A stretch of 64,000 nucleotides of DNA. Source: Trametes villosa. Taxonomy: Eukaryota; Basidiomycota; Agaricomycetes; Polyporales; Polyporaceae. Positions 32,504-44,051 of the stretch are shown here, piece after piece (the stretch's first letter is position 1; each line of letters opens with the position of its first letter). Below the pieces are notes generated by a model that searched no databases, was not told the DNA's origin, and worked only from the letters and a program-made list of their open reading frames with translations. The stretch covers positions 372,001-436,000 of the forward strand of contig PUDQ02000080.1 in the NCBI GenBank assembly GCA_002964805.2, given 5' to 3'. The position numbers were made by a program, and so were the translations under genes.

Positions 32504-33629
32504 ATGGCGGTACCCCAAGATCCTCTGCAGCGCTGTATTTTCTATCCTCTGCCTCGGGAATTCCTGGTTAGCATGCGGTCGCTGCCGAATCAGTGTGAAA
32601 AGAACTGACATGACATATGTCTAGGATGACGATTCGGCGTTCCCCGTCGGAACTGTCGCGACCGTAAGCAATGACAGCGACTTAGAGAACATCTTCACCA
32701 AGCAAGAGGGCGGCCTCTGGCGTGCGGACATAACTGAGTCTGAACCTGGTCTCATCCTTTCGAATGCGCAACTTGACGTACGCTAAGCGAGCTCCCTCCG
32801 AGAATGGTGATTGCGGCAGTTGTCCTAACGTGTTTCCTTCAGGGAAGACAGTTCGGCGTCGGCGTCATTGCAACGATATTCGATGCCGGGTCCGGTACAG
32901 CGGTCGAGTATGTCAAGACCGCGGAAGGGATTTGGAGGCTTGCGCGTCAAACCACCGAGGCCGCCCCGGCAGACCTACCGGGCCCAGGTGCCGGTCCTGA
33001 CGCTGAGGTATGGCGTCTCACGCATGTTGGCAAGATGCCTTCTGAACTGCTCTGCCTGCAGGACCTGCCCCAGGCGAAATTCAGCGCGCAGACACCGCCG
33101 AACGTCCCTGACGTCCAATACGGCTCTCTGCGACTGTCTCAGATTCTGGAGGACGGAGGAGCTTCAGTTGCTCAGGCGGAGTCCGCTGCATATGACGGCG
33201 AGAAAGTGAAGGGCCAGAAGCTCTCGCTGCGCCTTCTCGTACGCACATGCCAAGTATGTCACCCGAAGATTCCTCGCTGACATAGCGGCGCCGTCCCCAG
33301 TTCCCGCGCACCCCATACAGTCGTCCGCAATTTAACGTGCGGTTCGGGAACGAAAAGAGGGTCATCACTCGCAGGCACCTTGCGGTACACATCGCCAAAG
33401 AGGTCAAACGCACGCTGGTGGTGAGGTCTCCTTGCATCGTTCGCTAGATGCATGTCACTGACGATGATCTTCTGCCTTACAGCTTGCAGACACCGAAGGT
33501 GATGTAGCCACGGTGCACCGTGCCGATGGCACCACAGAGAACATCCCCTTCGACAAACTGGTCCTAAAGAGCGTCGCGTTCCCCTCCAAGGGCAGCATCC
33601 AGCCGACCATCGGAGTACTGCGCAAGTAG
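32504..33629 (+). CDS. Unrecognised five-exon protein
   Basis: Exons 32504-32566, 32625-32777, 32843-33238, 33301-33420 and 33483-33629 are each a whole number of codons and join to 292 residues. All four introns have GT..AG ends and usual sizes (58-65 bases). The product starts MAVPQDPLQRCIFYPLPREF, then DDDSAFPVGTVATVSNDSDL, GGLWRADITESEPGLILSN and GRQFGVGVIATIFDAGSGTA. It ends NIPFDKLVLKSVAFPSKGSI with IGVLRK. A Pro/Gly/Ala linker (APADLPGPGAGPDAEVW) separates a beta-rich N-terminal half from a C-terminal half with an amphipathic helix (RRHLAVHIAKEVKRTLV). No signal peptide, membrane span or family that I can name. The all-phase-0 structure and a well-placed TATA support a real gene. Confidence 0.65.
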
Positions 33630-34040
33630 TCGTTCCTGGTCTCTTCGCCTGAAATTGTCTGTTGTCATCACTGTTAATCGCTGTCTTTGTTTGTATGCCT
33701 GTCCAACGCCGTCGCCTTTATGTATTCGGAATTGTGTATCGTCCGTAGAATGACTCGTAATCGATTATCGCTCCTCATAGCTGAACACCCCCTTACCAGG
33801 ACCTGAGGGAGAGGCTGAGCTCGCATTCATCGTCCTGCGTTAAGTTATGTCATAAAGATACAATCGCCTGCTAATACATAGCTACTACCTCGCGCGACAC
33901 ATGAGACCTTCCGCAGAGCCACCGCGTAACTGGGAAGGCCATGTTGACCTTTGTCGATTCTAAAGCCCCTTGTTACCGATCAGACTTGGGTGGTTTCAAC
34001 GATACAGATTGGCGCACCTATGCGAAGTCGAGCACGATAC
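33630..34040. other. Convergent 3' flanks
   Basis: AT-richer sequence (for example TGTTTGTATGCC, GCTAATACATAGC) between two convergent genes. No coding signal. Confidence 0.4.
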
Positions 34041-35211
34041 TTACTGTCCCTCGGACAGATGGAAGAACTCCGGGAGCTGTTCCCAAACCTCTTTGCGCTC
34101 TCGCAGAATCCACCTAGTGAACGCCCAGTGGCAGTCCTGACAGAAGCCTTTCTGGAGGCCTTGCTTGACGTCCGGGATCGTCTCGTAGTTGAGCATCCTG
34201 AGAAGGTTACCAAGAGGCTCGCGAGGCTCCTCCTCCCAAGTGCGCTTCAAGATGCGCTCGGCAAACGCGTAGCAGGGCCACTCGCTGCGATCCCTCTGAT
34301 CCTCCGGCACCGCCTCCCGGAACGAGACTGCCCACCACGGGATGCACCCAGGGGATAACGGGGAGCCGTACTGAAAGCCGATCTCGACTTCCGAGTGGTA
34401 TCCATCGAGCGCTTCGCATCCGTGCAGATACTTCTCGAGGTTCGCCCTGTCGAGGAGCGCCCAGCGCGCGAGCCGTCCGTCTGGCCCGGGGTACCAGTAG
34501 TCCTGCGTCCCGGGGACGAACTCGTTCCTGACGGTCAGGCGACACAGCTGGTAGAATGCGGCGGGGAGAATTTCGGTGCACCCGAACTCTTGTGCGAACA
34601 TGATGGCGGATGCCGGCTCTGGTATGCAGTCGGCGAAGCGGCCAACGGGGGGCACGGGGGGCACGCTCGGCTCTACGTCTCGTCCAGTAGCCTCTTTCAG
34701 CGCGGCCGCTTCAGCGTCGTTGGTGTCCCACGTGGCAAGGGTGCATGGCCAGTCTTTTACGACCTGTTTGATGAGCGCGGCACGAAGATTCTCGACGAGG
34801 TATTTGTCGGCAAGGCGAATGACGGGTGTGAACATGACAGGGGCGCACGGGTCCCAACGTTCGCACAGAGGTTGGCTGACAACTTGTCAATAAGTATTGA
34901 AACCAATTATGCGTAACCAAGACTCACAAAGGGTTGTAGAAGTACGCGAGCAACCGCGAGACGCCTTCCGCTGCATCAGGATGAAGCAGCTCCACCAGAG
35001 GTTGCCCGTCGTACACAGGCCCAAGGCCGGCGTTTCCATCGGCGAATAGGTTTGCGAAGACGGAAGAGTAGAAGCCTAGGTGTGCTTTATGTACTCGATA
35101 GAGCTGGTATTGTCGCGTTGTTGCGTCTCCAGTGGGAAGAAGCTGAGCAGAGAGCACGATGTCGCCGTCGGCAAAGTACAGCTGAGGGTGCCGGACAAGT
35201 TCGCGTGCCAT
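34041..35211 (-). CDS. BTB/POZ domain protein, copy 1
   Basis: Two exons (35211-34928 and 34875-34041) join in frame to 372 residues. The BTB fold begins at HPQLYFADGDIVLSAQLL, with YRVHKAHLGFYSSVFANLF as the conserved VHKxxLxxxSxxF helix, and continues through VSRLLAYFYNPF into RLADKYLVENLRAALIKQV. The C-terminal half has a cysteine pair (CQDCHWAF) in a region shared with the neighbouring copy (ILPAAFYQL, LARWALLDRANLEKYLHG). Known: this BTB layout is greatly expanded in mushroom-forming fungi and often acts as a cullin-3 adaptor or partner-binding module. The function of this copy is not known. Same strand as its paralogue 0.7 kb upstream, so a tandem duplicate. Confidence 0.85.
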
Positions 35212-35884
35212 TCCCAGTACTAGTTTTCGACAACGTGGCCACCAAGACGTGTGATATGCGAAAGATATGGAGGGAAAAGACAAGAGATGCAGTCGCGAGG
35301 ATATGGTACCCTGAGTGCCGCTCCGTAACCGGGGCCCGTCGTGGCAGAGCCGTAGGAGGCAGAAACCGAACTTGAACTACCTTCGATCGGTCACGTTCCC
35401 TTATCCGGACGGGAGCCTGCACCCCACGTGGGCCAAACAAAGGAGGGTGAGGTCACCGCTCGCTCACAGCCAGCACCACAGTGAGTATCATTCCAAGCAA
35501 TGAGAGGTATCGCGCGGTCCTAGTAGCTATAGAGTTCGCCGGAGGCCGAGACATTGAGATACTGAGCGCACTGATACTCCGGGCAACTCGATGCACGGAT
35601 GAGCTGAAACAAGACCACGGTAGGCTCGGTCCAGAGGCTTTCACAGCTAGACACCCGCCTCTGCGAGAATGGAATTGGATCAGATGGGACGTTCGGTACA
35701 CGAGCAGAGGCATTGCCACAGCCCGGTGGCGTCTGAAGCCGGATAGGATCCTGCAGAAGGGGACCCGACTCTCGACAACGAAAGAACGTGCATCCGAGCG
35801 GTGACCAGGATAGCTCTGAACCCCTGGTGAGCGGAGTCAAACAGAGCAAAGAAGACGTGACACATTCCACTCACCGCGCGATGT
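35212..35884. other. Spacer between the BTB paralogues
   Basis: Should contain the promoter of BTB copy 1. No TATA box stands out and no additional coding exon is supported. Confidence 0.35.
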
Positions 35885-37070
35885 TTACTGGAGGTCGAAC
35901 ATAGACGGGAGTTGATTCCAAAGTCGCACCCGCTCGTCGTAAAGCCATTTACCGAAGTCGTCGGCGCACTCGGCGCAGAGTCCTTGCGGACACGTCTTCC
36001 CGAGCTCAGCGGCATATTCGCGTTCGAGCTTCCCCAACGCCGTCAGCGGGTCGTAGGTGGCTGCCGCGCCCCACCCGAGGTCCCGGAGCGTCCACAGGTA
36101 GTGCAGGCACGGCCAGTCCTTGATCTCTTGCTTCACGCCATCAGTCGGACCGGGAGGGTCGGAGATCCACCAGGGAACGCAGTTTGACTCGACCTCCAGT
36201 AGCATGATGCCCTCCCGCAGCTCTTCCGCGATCCGACGATGGTAGTCCTCGAGCGCCTTCCGTCCCTTGATCCATCGAACGAGGTTGTCCTTGTCGCAGA
36301 GAGACCACCGCGCACAGGGACGCATGTGGTTCTGGGGCCCAGCGTGCCAGTTGTCGGAAATCTCGACAGACGCGAGGCGGTAGAAAGCGGCAGGCAGGAT
36401 GTCTGTGCAACCGTGTTCTTGTGCAAACAGGATCGCAGAAACGGGGTCCAGCGGGCGTCCGGAGTCGCGCAAGAGGAAGCGCGAGGCGCCGGGGCGATAG
36501 GAGTTGTGGACCATATGGCTACGCTGTTGACGAACGCTGTCTTGAAGGTCCCAGTCGTCAAGGGTAGTGGGCCAGTCGAGCTGCACTTTCGCAATCATTT
36601 CCGAGCGTGCGTTCTCGAGGATATACTTCCCCGCAAGTTTAGCTGCCCCTCTAAGCTCGAGTGCTGTATCGGGATGAGATACTCGGAGGAGATATTTGCT
36701 GGATCGGAACGCGTAAGCACCCAGAGGAAAATACTCAAATGCGTCTGCGAGCTCACGAAGGTTTGTACACGTATGAGAGAAGATGAGATAGGTCGTCTGC
36801 TTCGTCTGGCATATCCACGAGTGGCCGGCCGTCATAGCTTTGTTCCGGCCCAGCGGAGCCATCGGCGAAGAGATTGCAGAAGACCACCGAATGAAAGCTC
36901 AGTATAGCCTTGTGAACGCAGTAGAGCTGGAAAATTTTGTCGTCCCCATCCGATCGCAGCTTAGCCTGCAGGACGACGTCCCCATTGTCGAAGTATAGCT
37001 CGGGATGACGCTGCAAGACGACCTGCTTGGAGCCTCCAGACGGAATAGCCGGGCTGAGGACGTTTTGCAT
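35885..37070 (-). CDS. BTB/POZ domain protein, copy 2
   Basis: Two exons (37070-36757 and 36698-35885) give 375 residues, starting at the ATG MQNVLSPAIPSGG. The BTB domain reads HPELYFDNGDVVLQAKLR, YCVHKAILSFHSVVFCNLF, LSHLLSYVYKPS. The acceptor at 36699 keeps SKYLLRVSHPDTALELRG in frame before KLAGKYILENARSEM. The C-terminal half matches copy 1 block by block (SAILFAQEHGCTDILPAAFY, ARWSLCDKDNLVRWIKG, CAECADDFGKWLYDERVRLW) with a CPQGLCAEC cysteine cluster. The intron sits at the same place as in copy 1. Overall similarity by eye is moderate, so the duplication is not recent. Function unknown beyond protein binding. Confidence 0.85.
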
Positions 37071-37135
37071 CAGACTGATAAGGGTCACAACCAATTTTGA
37101 CAATTTCAGTAAGCGGGGTACTCACGGACGGCGTT

Positions 37136-37276
37136 GAGCAAAACCTTGATGGTGGTTAGAAAAAGGTGCAAGTTGAAGTACTCCGAGTGCCCGGCAGGAG
37201 CCTCAGGCGGAGTGGGGTTAGGGTCACCAGCCGCTTGGGCGCGTAGCGCGCCGCGGCGCGTCGACTCCGTCACCAT
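37136..37276 (-). other. Possible orphan first exon
   Basis: ATG at 37276 opens a 47-codon frame ending in a good donor (GTGAGT at 37135). It contains a natural-looking helix (EYFNLHLFLTTIKVLLNAV). It lies just upstream of BTB copy 2, but neither donor phase can be joined to that gene without a stop. It is either a small separate gene or a remnant. Confidence 0.25.
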
Positions 37277-39413
37277 TGAACGTTGAACGACCGCCTCTGC
37301 ATATGTTTTCAATGCAATCAAGGGCAGCCTGTAAGCTTCGCAACCTCTACAGCTTTTCGAGAGCCACTACTCAAATAGGTATCACCTGTCGCCTAGAGAC
37401 ACTCAGGCTCAGAGTTATACCGCCACACGTGTCACGCAAGGTCTACTACAAGCTGCAGGTGTCGTAGTAGTGAATGTGCTGAAACCAGCCAGCGGTACTG
37501 CAGTCCAGACCCACCAAGTTACCCATAGCTATCGACGTCGCTTTGGTAGGTATCCAGCTGCTGTGGTTTGGTCAAAGAAGGCTCACGAATGGCTCATTCA
37601 CTCGATAGTGATTTTCACGGCCCGCAGGAACCTACTAGGACCCGGCGGGACCGATTATGCTTCAAGCTGACTGTCGTCTTCGGGGAGTTCTAGGATCTTC
37701 CAAGTCAATATATTCCTCAAGTTCTAGCCGCGAGGCTCCTGCCTGGATGCCTAGGAAGCTCGCGACTTCATCCCACCCTCTCCCGACATAGCGAAACCGC
37801 AATCCAGCGATGCTGCTCTTGTTCGCTCCTCCTCTCGATGCGCTGTCCTCGTGGCTTCACCTCAATTGCAAACAGCCTGGACGTCGCATGAGAACTGGTC
37901 AGCTCCCGCGCCGGAGCCCTCCGTCTCAGGAGCTAAGGTGGACAGAAGACGCGGCGCGTGCAGTACCCGCACCAGATCGCCGTACGGCACGGGCCGTCTG
38001 AGCCCATGCCTCCCCGCATGCCAGACATTTTCCCGTACGTGTACACCGCGACGGACCAATAGGTGCGCCCCATCCGCCGTGCCCGATATACGCTCTGGCT
38101 GATCGTCGTCTAAGGTGCGGTCAGCTGTACGGCGCGACGCTGGCACTCGGCGGCTGTCCGAATGGCCGCGCCAATGGCGTTGCGGGTCGTGTGCAGCGCG
38201 CCGCCGGGCATTCCGGGTAGTGCACGGTTCTTCCTTCAGAGCCTCTGCGCCAACTCCGCGCCAAAGCTTCTTCCGCGCATACGTCGCCGGTTCGTCCGTT
38301 CATATTGGTATCGCAATTGACCGTGCAGGGTACCGCTCGCACGCGAACAGCCTTGGCCTGGCCAACACGGCGCAAGAACAACATCACGAGTCCAATACGC
38401 CGTTCACTGCTCCACCGCCGTGTGCGCGACCTAGACAGCTCTGACAGGGTACGCGGACGTCTTGCCGTCCCGGGTACACTCTCTGCAAGATGTGGGTCAG
38501 AAGACGCTCGTTTTGACGTACCGTTCGCATTGGCTGGAGCGTAGCGGCCCAATCGGCTTGCTAGAGCGGCTACGACGTGTCCTCGCCGTGACAGGCCCGC
38601 GGGGAGAGCCAATCAACCCCCGGCGTCTGCTCAAGCACGGACAGCGAAGGCCATGCAGCAGACGGCGGGGCAGACATCGGTAACGTCGAGGCTCCAATCA
38701 AGCAGCGCCGGACTTAGTAAAGGCGAGTAGAACCGTGGTTCCCTGCGTCTCACGCGCGTCGTTTGGGTGGCCGGGCGTGCGTGCTTCGACCGAAGCAGGC
38801 ACGCTCGGCAAGCACTGCGCCACGAAGGTGTTTCCTCGCGTCTCCTCTGATTGGTGCCCGCGGACAGTCGATTCTCCGTTAATCTCTTTCTGGGATTATC
38901 CTGGGCCTGAAACAACTGCGGGCGTCTTTCAGCGGCGTGCTGGGCGTATGATTCATTCCTTGCTAGCGTCGGAAGCAGTGCGTCCGTACTTGCTGTCTGC
39001 AGTGTACTGTTGCGCCGCATTCGATCGCGCCCGGCGGAGCAGGAGACACACCCGTGGGCCGTATGCGATCCCCAGAGAAGCTACACAACACGGCGCAGGT
39101 GTAACTGACCTTCGTCGCGGGCCCGGGATGGTTCCTGAGCGAGATTATCCCACTTCCCAGCATCCGCCTACGCGCGGTGAAGTCCTCTCAAGAATTCCGC
39201 ATTACTGATACACCATACAGTACACTTCAGGGAATCGCTCTTCGTGACGTCAAGGCGCGCCGCCCACGTCCGTATGTCTATCTCCTGCCGTAGGGCACGG
39301 CCGGCACCTGCGAATTCGCGAAGACATCCCGTATCAGCAAACCGCCTTCGCATCCTTCCCAGCGCGCTTCCCAATCTCTCACCTGTCACGCCTCTGCTCT
39401 CAATGCAGGCCGC
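37277..39413. other. Gene-poor tract, no gene seen
   Basis: GC-rich with several medium open frames on both strands that overlap one another and carry no domain, signal peptide or consistent splice sites. I treat them as chance frames. Confidence 0.35.
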
Positions 39414-39977
39414 TCAGCCGAGCCGCTGCGGGCTCCGCGATAGCGTGTTGCGGTCGGGCGCGGGCCCCGCCTGCTCTGCGCCGCCCCCGGGGTGGAAATC
39501 GCGATCGTTGCGGCCTCCCTGGAACTCCGCGCCGCCGTCCGAGCCCGCGGCGTGCGGCTGATACGCCCCCTCCGCGAGCGTCGTCTCGGGCCCGCCCGCG
39601 GTGATGCCCGCCGTAGCGGCGCTGGCGGGTCCGGGCGCGTTCCCCTCCTGCGCTAGCGGCGCGTTATGGCTGGAGGGGCCAGTGGCGTTGGATGTTGTGC
39701 TAGCCTGAGGCGTGTGTGTGTGGTTGAGGCCGTCTGCGGCGACTCCTGGCCCGCCGGTGAGCTTTGCGAAGCCGTGCTCGACTTCGCGCCTGCCTCCCTC
39801 GATTTCGGGATGGGCGGCGTTGTTGTTCGTGTTGGAGTCGACGGCGCCGAGGAAGCGGCCGCGGATGTTCTCGCCGATACCTGTCGGGAGATTTGGCGGG
39901 TCAGCATCTATGGGAGAGAGAAGTGGCGCAAAATGTCGCGATAGTGCAAGGAGATGGGTGGGCTGAGACAGGTTCAT
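39414..39977 (-). CDS. Small Gly/Ala-rich hydrophilic protein (GIGENIRG type)
   Basis: A 187-residue open frame from ATG at 39977. The core GIGENIRGRFLGAVDSNTNN followed by EIEGGRREVEHGFAKLTG resembles small hydrophilic proteins found across basidiomycetes. The rest is Gly/Ala/Pro/Asn-rich (ATGPSSHNAPLAQEGNAPG, GGRNDRDFHPGGG), suggesting a disordered, possibly stress-related protein. An acceptor (CCCGACAG) lies directly before GIGENIRG, and an ATG with a 26-codon exon and GTAAGT donor lies upstream at 40421-40342 (MTSINHSTNNAGSTGASNDN). The real gene may therefore start there, although I could not find a phase-consistent single junction. No membrane segment or catalytic motif. Confidence 0.45.
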   Translation of the reverse strand: MNLSQPTHLLALSRHFAPLLSPIDADPPNLPTGIGENIRGRFLGAVDSNTNNNAAHPEIEGGRREVEHGFAKLTGGPGVAADGLNHTHTPQASTTSNATGPSSHNAPLAQEGNAPGPASAATAGITAGGPETTLAEGAYQPHAAGSDGGAEFQGGRNDRDFHPGGGAEQAGPAPDRNTLSRSPQRLG

Positions 39978-40655
39978 GTTGAGCGACTGCCTTTAGGCTA
40001 CCGCGGCGGTGGCGGCGGCACGCCTGTTCCGTTCAAGTCGCTACTATCTCTCTAATGAGACAACACATCTCGGGAGGCAACCCGAGTAACCTCAAGCCAC
40101 GCATCAGGCTGTGTGCGCAATGACTCCCGCTATCCGTAGAAGCAAGGGAGGTCCAGTATTTTGGACCGCCCTCACTTCCACGACTTCGCGAAAGCATCCC
40201 GGTGACCACGCAGAGTGACACAATTCCATGCGTGATGCGAAACAGAACGTACCGTGGACGACTTCCACGGCTCCTCTGTGGTGCTGATGTTAGCCCCCCG
40301 GACGTAATGGCGACATCTGCCCGATGCGTATGGAGACTTACTGGAGTTTCCTGCGGCCGCCATTATCATTCGACGCGCCGGTGCTTCCGGCGTTGTTAGT
40401 GCTGTGGTTGATGCTTGTCATGATGTCGTAGTCGTCGTCGATGTGGTCGTTGTATGAGTTCTAAGTAGGTCGAATGCATGGGCTCCGTGGCTTTATGGGG
40501 GCGAGGGCCAGGGGCCGCGAGGGGGAGCGATGACGAGGAGTGGAGCCCGACGACAGCTGCGGGCAGGCTTCCTTCAGGTTAGGGTTGTCGCCGTCCCATT
40601 TCCATTTCGGCCATCCTACTTTGGAATGCTATTGGCCTCCACTACACTGTCTCAT
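39978..40655. other. Upstream region of the small hydrophilic protein
   Basis: Includes the possible upstream exon at 40342-40421. Nothing else supportable. Confidence 0.3.
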
Positions 40656-40802
40656 CCACGTCCACGTCGAACGTCCAGGGGCACGGAAGGTGGGCGCAAT
40701 ACAGGCTGGTCAAGGCAATTCGTGAGCAATATGTCCTCGACGTTCCTGACTTGCCTCAGCGCGCCGTCCAAGCATGCCTCCCAGAAGCGATCGTACTCCT
40801 CC
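40656..40802 (-). other. Possible short coding remnant
   Basis: ATG at about 40802 opens a 48-codon frame whose first part looks protein-like (MEEYDRFWEACLDGALRQVR, then NVEDILLTNC). No splice partner or family recognised. It could be a fragment or an isolated exon. Confidence 0.2.
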
Positions 40803-41599
40803 ATTGAGAGGGTAGGTCGCTTCCGATCAAGGAACGTTTGCGCGGGGCCTCACGCTTCTACAGGTCCCGCAACCTAAAGCATCTTCGAATTTGTTGGACT
40901 TGTGCGGCTATTATTGCAACAACGCTTACCGATTAGGCGCCTGTAGTATCTCGATACTGTAGTAAATATCTCGGCCTCGGGAGCCAGGAGGTTAAATAGC
41001 AGGCTGTGCGAGGGGCAGACAGTCAATCCCAGCAGCACCGGGTCCCCCGTGGATGCGGGGTACAACCTTCCATCGCCTGACCTCCCAAACCGCGACGTGT
41101 TTTAGATCGCGCTGCTCGGTTTTCTGTCGCCCTCTTGCATCATGAGTCGTAATCCTGGCGCTACTAGTACCTTCCGTCTTCTGCGCACTCAATGTCACTT
41201 TCCAGGCCCGCACCCTCGTGCACTTCATTTTGCAGCTTCCCATCTCCAGGGTGAGTCCTCTGGTCGGTGGAGCTATTAACGTCGCCCGAACCCTAGGCTC
41301 GCTCATATGCAGAGATAAGCACGCCAGCCCTCGGACTTTGTCCCGCATGCAAAACAGCAGCTGCCGTCCGAGGGCCCGGAGAGCCCAGTGCGCGGGCGTT
41401 TCAGGCACCGAGCTTGGAGGAGCTGCGAACCGGGCGAGCACGGAGGCGCGCAGAGATGGCAACGCCATCGCGCGCGCAATGCTGCCGCTGGCCGGCTTTC
41501 GACATATCGAGGCTAGGCCGGGCAGTCCATGGAGGTGGCTGCCCTTATCTCCCCGCGATCTCCAGAAGCGCGGCGCGCGGTGCATACGAGCCGCCGCGG

Positions 41600-41607
41600 T
41601 ATAAAAG
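41600..41607 (+). promoter_or_regulatory. Orphan TATA box 1
   Basis: TATAAAAG in a GC-rich context. The next ATG (41707) opens a short frame that leads to a GTGAGC donor-like site, which overlaps the second TATA box. No confirmed gene follows. Confidence 0.3.
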
Positions 41608-41777
41608 CACGGGCCACCGCCGCACCAACAATCGCCCATTCCCTGCGCTTCCGCACCCGGGCCCCCATTGGTACCATTCCCGTGCCACCACCACACCGCC
41701 ACCTTCATGGTCACGCTCTGCGAGGGTGTGCATGCGCGCGTCGTGCATGCCGTACGCGCCACTCTGCGACGTGAGCG

Positions 41778-41785
41778 TATATAAG
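41778..41785 (+). promoter_or_regulatory. Orphan TATA box 2
   Basis: TATATAAG followed by CT-rich leader-like sequence (CACACACCTTTCACCC) and an ATG at 41881. The downstream frame has biased composition and I cannot confirm that it is coding. Confidence 0.3.
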
Positions 41786-44051
41786 GTGCGCACCCCGTCG
41801 GCCTATCCTCACACACCTTTCACCCTCGCCCGTGCGCTCTCCCGCTGTCGTCGGGAGACGTACGGCAGGCTGAGGCGCGCATGCGTCGACACTCTCCACA
41901 CCACCGCGGGTGCACCCCGTGCCTTCCTTGGGTGCCACGTACCTATGCCTCGCGAGGGCGCGTCCAGTCGGACGTGCATCGCTTGCTGGGTGGTGGCGGC
42001 CGCAAGGATTGGTACGGGCGAATCGACCGTAGTGGGGTGGGCGTCGCCGGCGTCGCAGGATCCGGATCCGTATGGCAGGCAGCAGCGCTGCGGTCTCCTT
42101 CGTGGCGCCAGATAGTGCGCCACCGTCGCAGGAAACGCTGTAGTGGACGTGGACGTGTCGCCGCTTACGAGTCGGGCCCGCGGCGTGGGTGGCAGAATGA
42201 TGACGGGCGGGGCGCGAGCCTCGAGGGCGCGTGCTTCCTGTCTGGCAGTGGCGCGAATGCGGGCGTACGCGCCACCCGCGGGAGGCTCGGGGGCACGGGT
42301 ATGATTTGGGGCGGGCGCAGGGGGATGGCTCATTGCATGCGAGAATGTCGTGATTCATTTCGACGCGTCTGCGCTGGCCATGGGTCGGACGTTGTTCTGG
42401 GGTAGCAGTGGCGAATACCGCCGACGCTGGGGAGTTGTGATCATGCCCGAGCCGCGGGCTCGGTTTGCGGGGCTCCGCACGATGCGGCTTGAAGGTGGAA
42501 GTTTGTGTCGTATGACATTGATTGTTCCAGAGCCTGAGGGTTGCATGAGAAGAGGTCTTCGCTTGGAGTACGAAGTGACGAGTGTAGAAGACCAACGCTT
42601 TCGAGAACCGCTGCTGCAGTCTTCACGGAGTGCAAGAAACAAGGTTGTTCTATGGTTAGTTCTATTGCACGGTGCAGAATTCGCCCGATGCTACCGGATA
42701 TTATCGGGAAGGAGTGGGTGAGGTGCAGGGTTGGCGAAGTTATAGCGTTACGAAACACCTACATCGACGCAGTAGCTTCTTGTTCTAGTCGTAACCACTT
42801 GACAATCGAGATGTCGCCGCTAGGCCAAACGCACCCGCACCCAGTGCATGAATCAATTACGATGTACGAGCTTGCACAGCTGTTCCACAAAATGTGCGGG
42901 CCCGACGGCCCCGATGACCAAAAACACATGCCGCATCAAGTAAGAACCAACCTTCCTGTGGGCGTTGTGCGGCCGCTGCTGTAGAACGTGACAGATTCCG
43001 ACAACACCATCATAATGCTAGCCCACCCGGGCCGCACGGGCGACGCCACCACGTCGTCTGAACTGAAGCTTGAGGTTATTCGACACGCATCAGACACCGT
43101 CGAGGCGCGAGCGGGGGGCGAGAAGCGCGGTGTGTGGCAGGGTCAATGAAGAGGGTGCGCGGGCTCGGTCAGCTGGCGGCGCGCAGCTGGCAGATGATGT
43201 CGACGGGCGTACCTGGCGCGCGGTCGGCACAGGAACGATGGGCCTCCCGAGGGATGTGGATGATCTGCGGCAGCAGTGTGCGGGTGGGTTTACGAGAGAG
43301 AGGCGGGCCTGGAGGTGGAGGGAGACACGTTGGCTGCTGTCTAGAATACGAATGCGCCCAGGTGTGATCGAGGGTTTCTTCTCGGTTATGTCGGCAGAGG
43401 CCCAAGGATTTTCTGTATGAGTCGGCATGACGGAGCGCAGCGAGTCCCTGAGCGGAATGAGGGCAGATAGACGTTTCGAGAGCCCGCGAAGAGCACGCCA
43501 GACCCGTGAAGCTGGAGATCATTTGCAGTGCCAGCATCGCCGAACCTTCGCGTACCGAGAACGCGGCGGGTTAGCGAGTATGCCGCCGAAAGTCCGTCAG
43601 ATATCAGAAGCCGTTGCTGCGAGCCTCATGTTGGAGTCTATAGAGAGCGATCGAGCTGAGTTCAGACCCTCGACCAAGCTTCGCGCGAAGTCTTTGTGAG
43701 GAAACCTAGACGGAGATGAGTATCTCCCAAAAGTAATATCCAGCGGGAAACAAAAATGTCTTATCGGGCAGAAATCAGCTCTCGCTAATACGGCGCCATG
43801 CCATGATATTGTATTCCAGCGGTCGTTGAGCTCCTCGAGGGCGAGATGGATGCAATTGCGCGAAGAGGTGAAATGCGCCGGCGCCTACTGCGCGAAGTTG
43901 GATCAGATCGGAGCCTCAACCCCGCCCATCAAGTTGAATCGGAGACACAATCAAAGAGGCGCAGAGGAAAGCTTGTCGTCGCTCGTCGCCAGTCGATCCA
44001 TCCTCAAGCCCTTCCCCTCCCTCAAGCCGGCCTCAAGACCACTCAACGACA
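41786..44051. other. Gene-poor tract ahead of eL8
   Basis: A 174-residue minus frame (42333-41809, start MSHPPAPAPNHTRAPEPPAG) overlaps a similar-sized plus frame from 41881; only one could be real and neither shows a domain. A 57-codon plus frame from 42811 (MSPLGQTHPHPVHESITMYE) is also unproven. The last 100 bases contain pyrimidine-rich runs ahead of the eL8 start. Confidence 0.3.
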
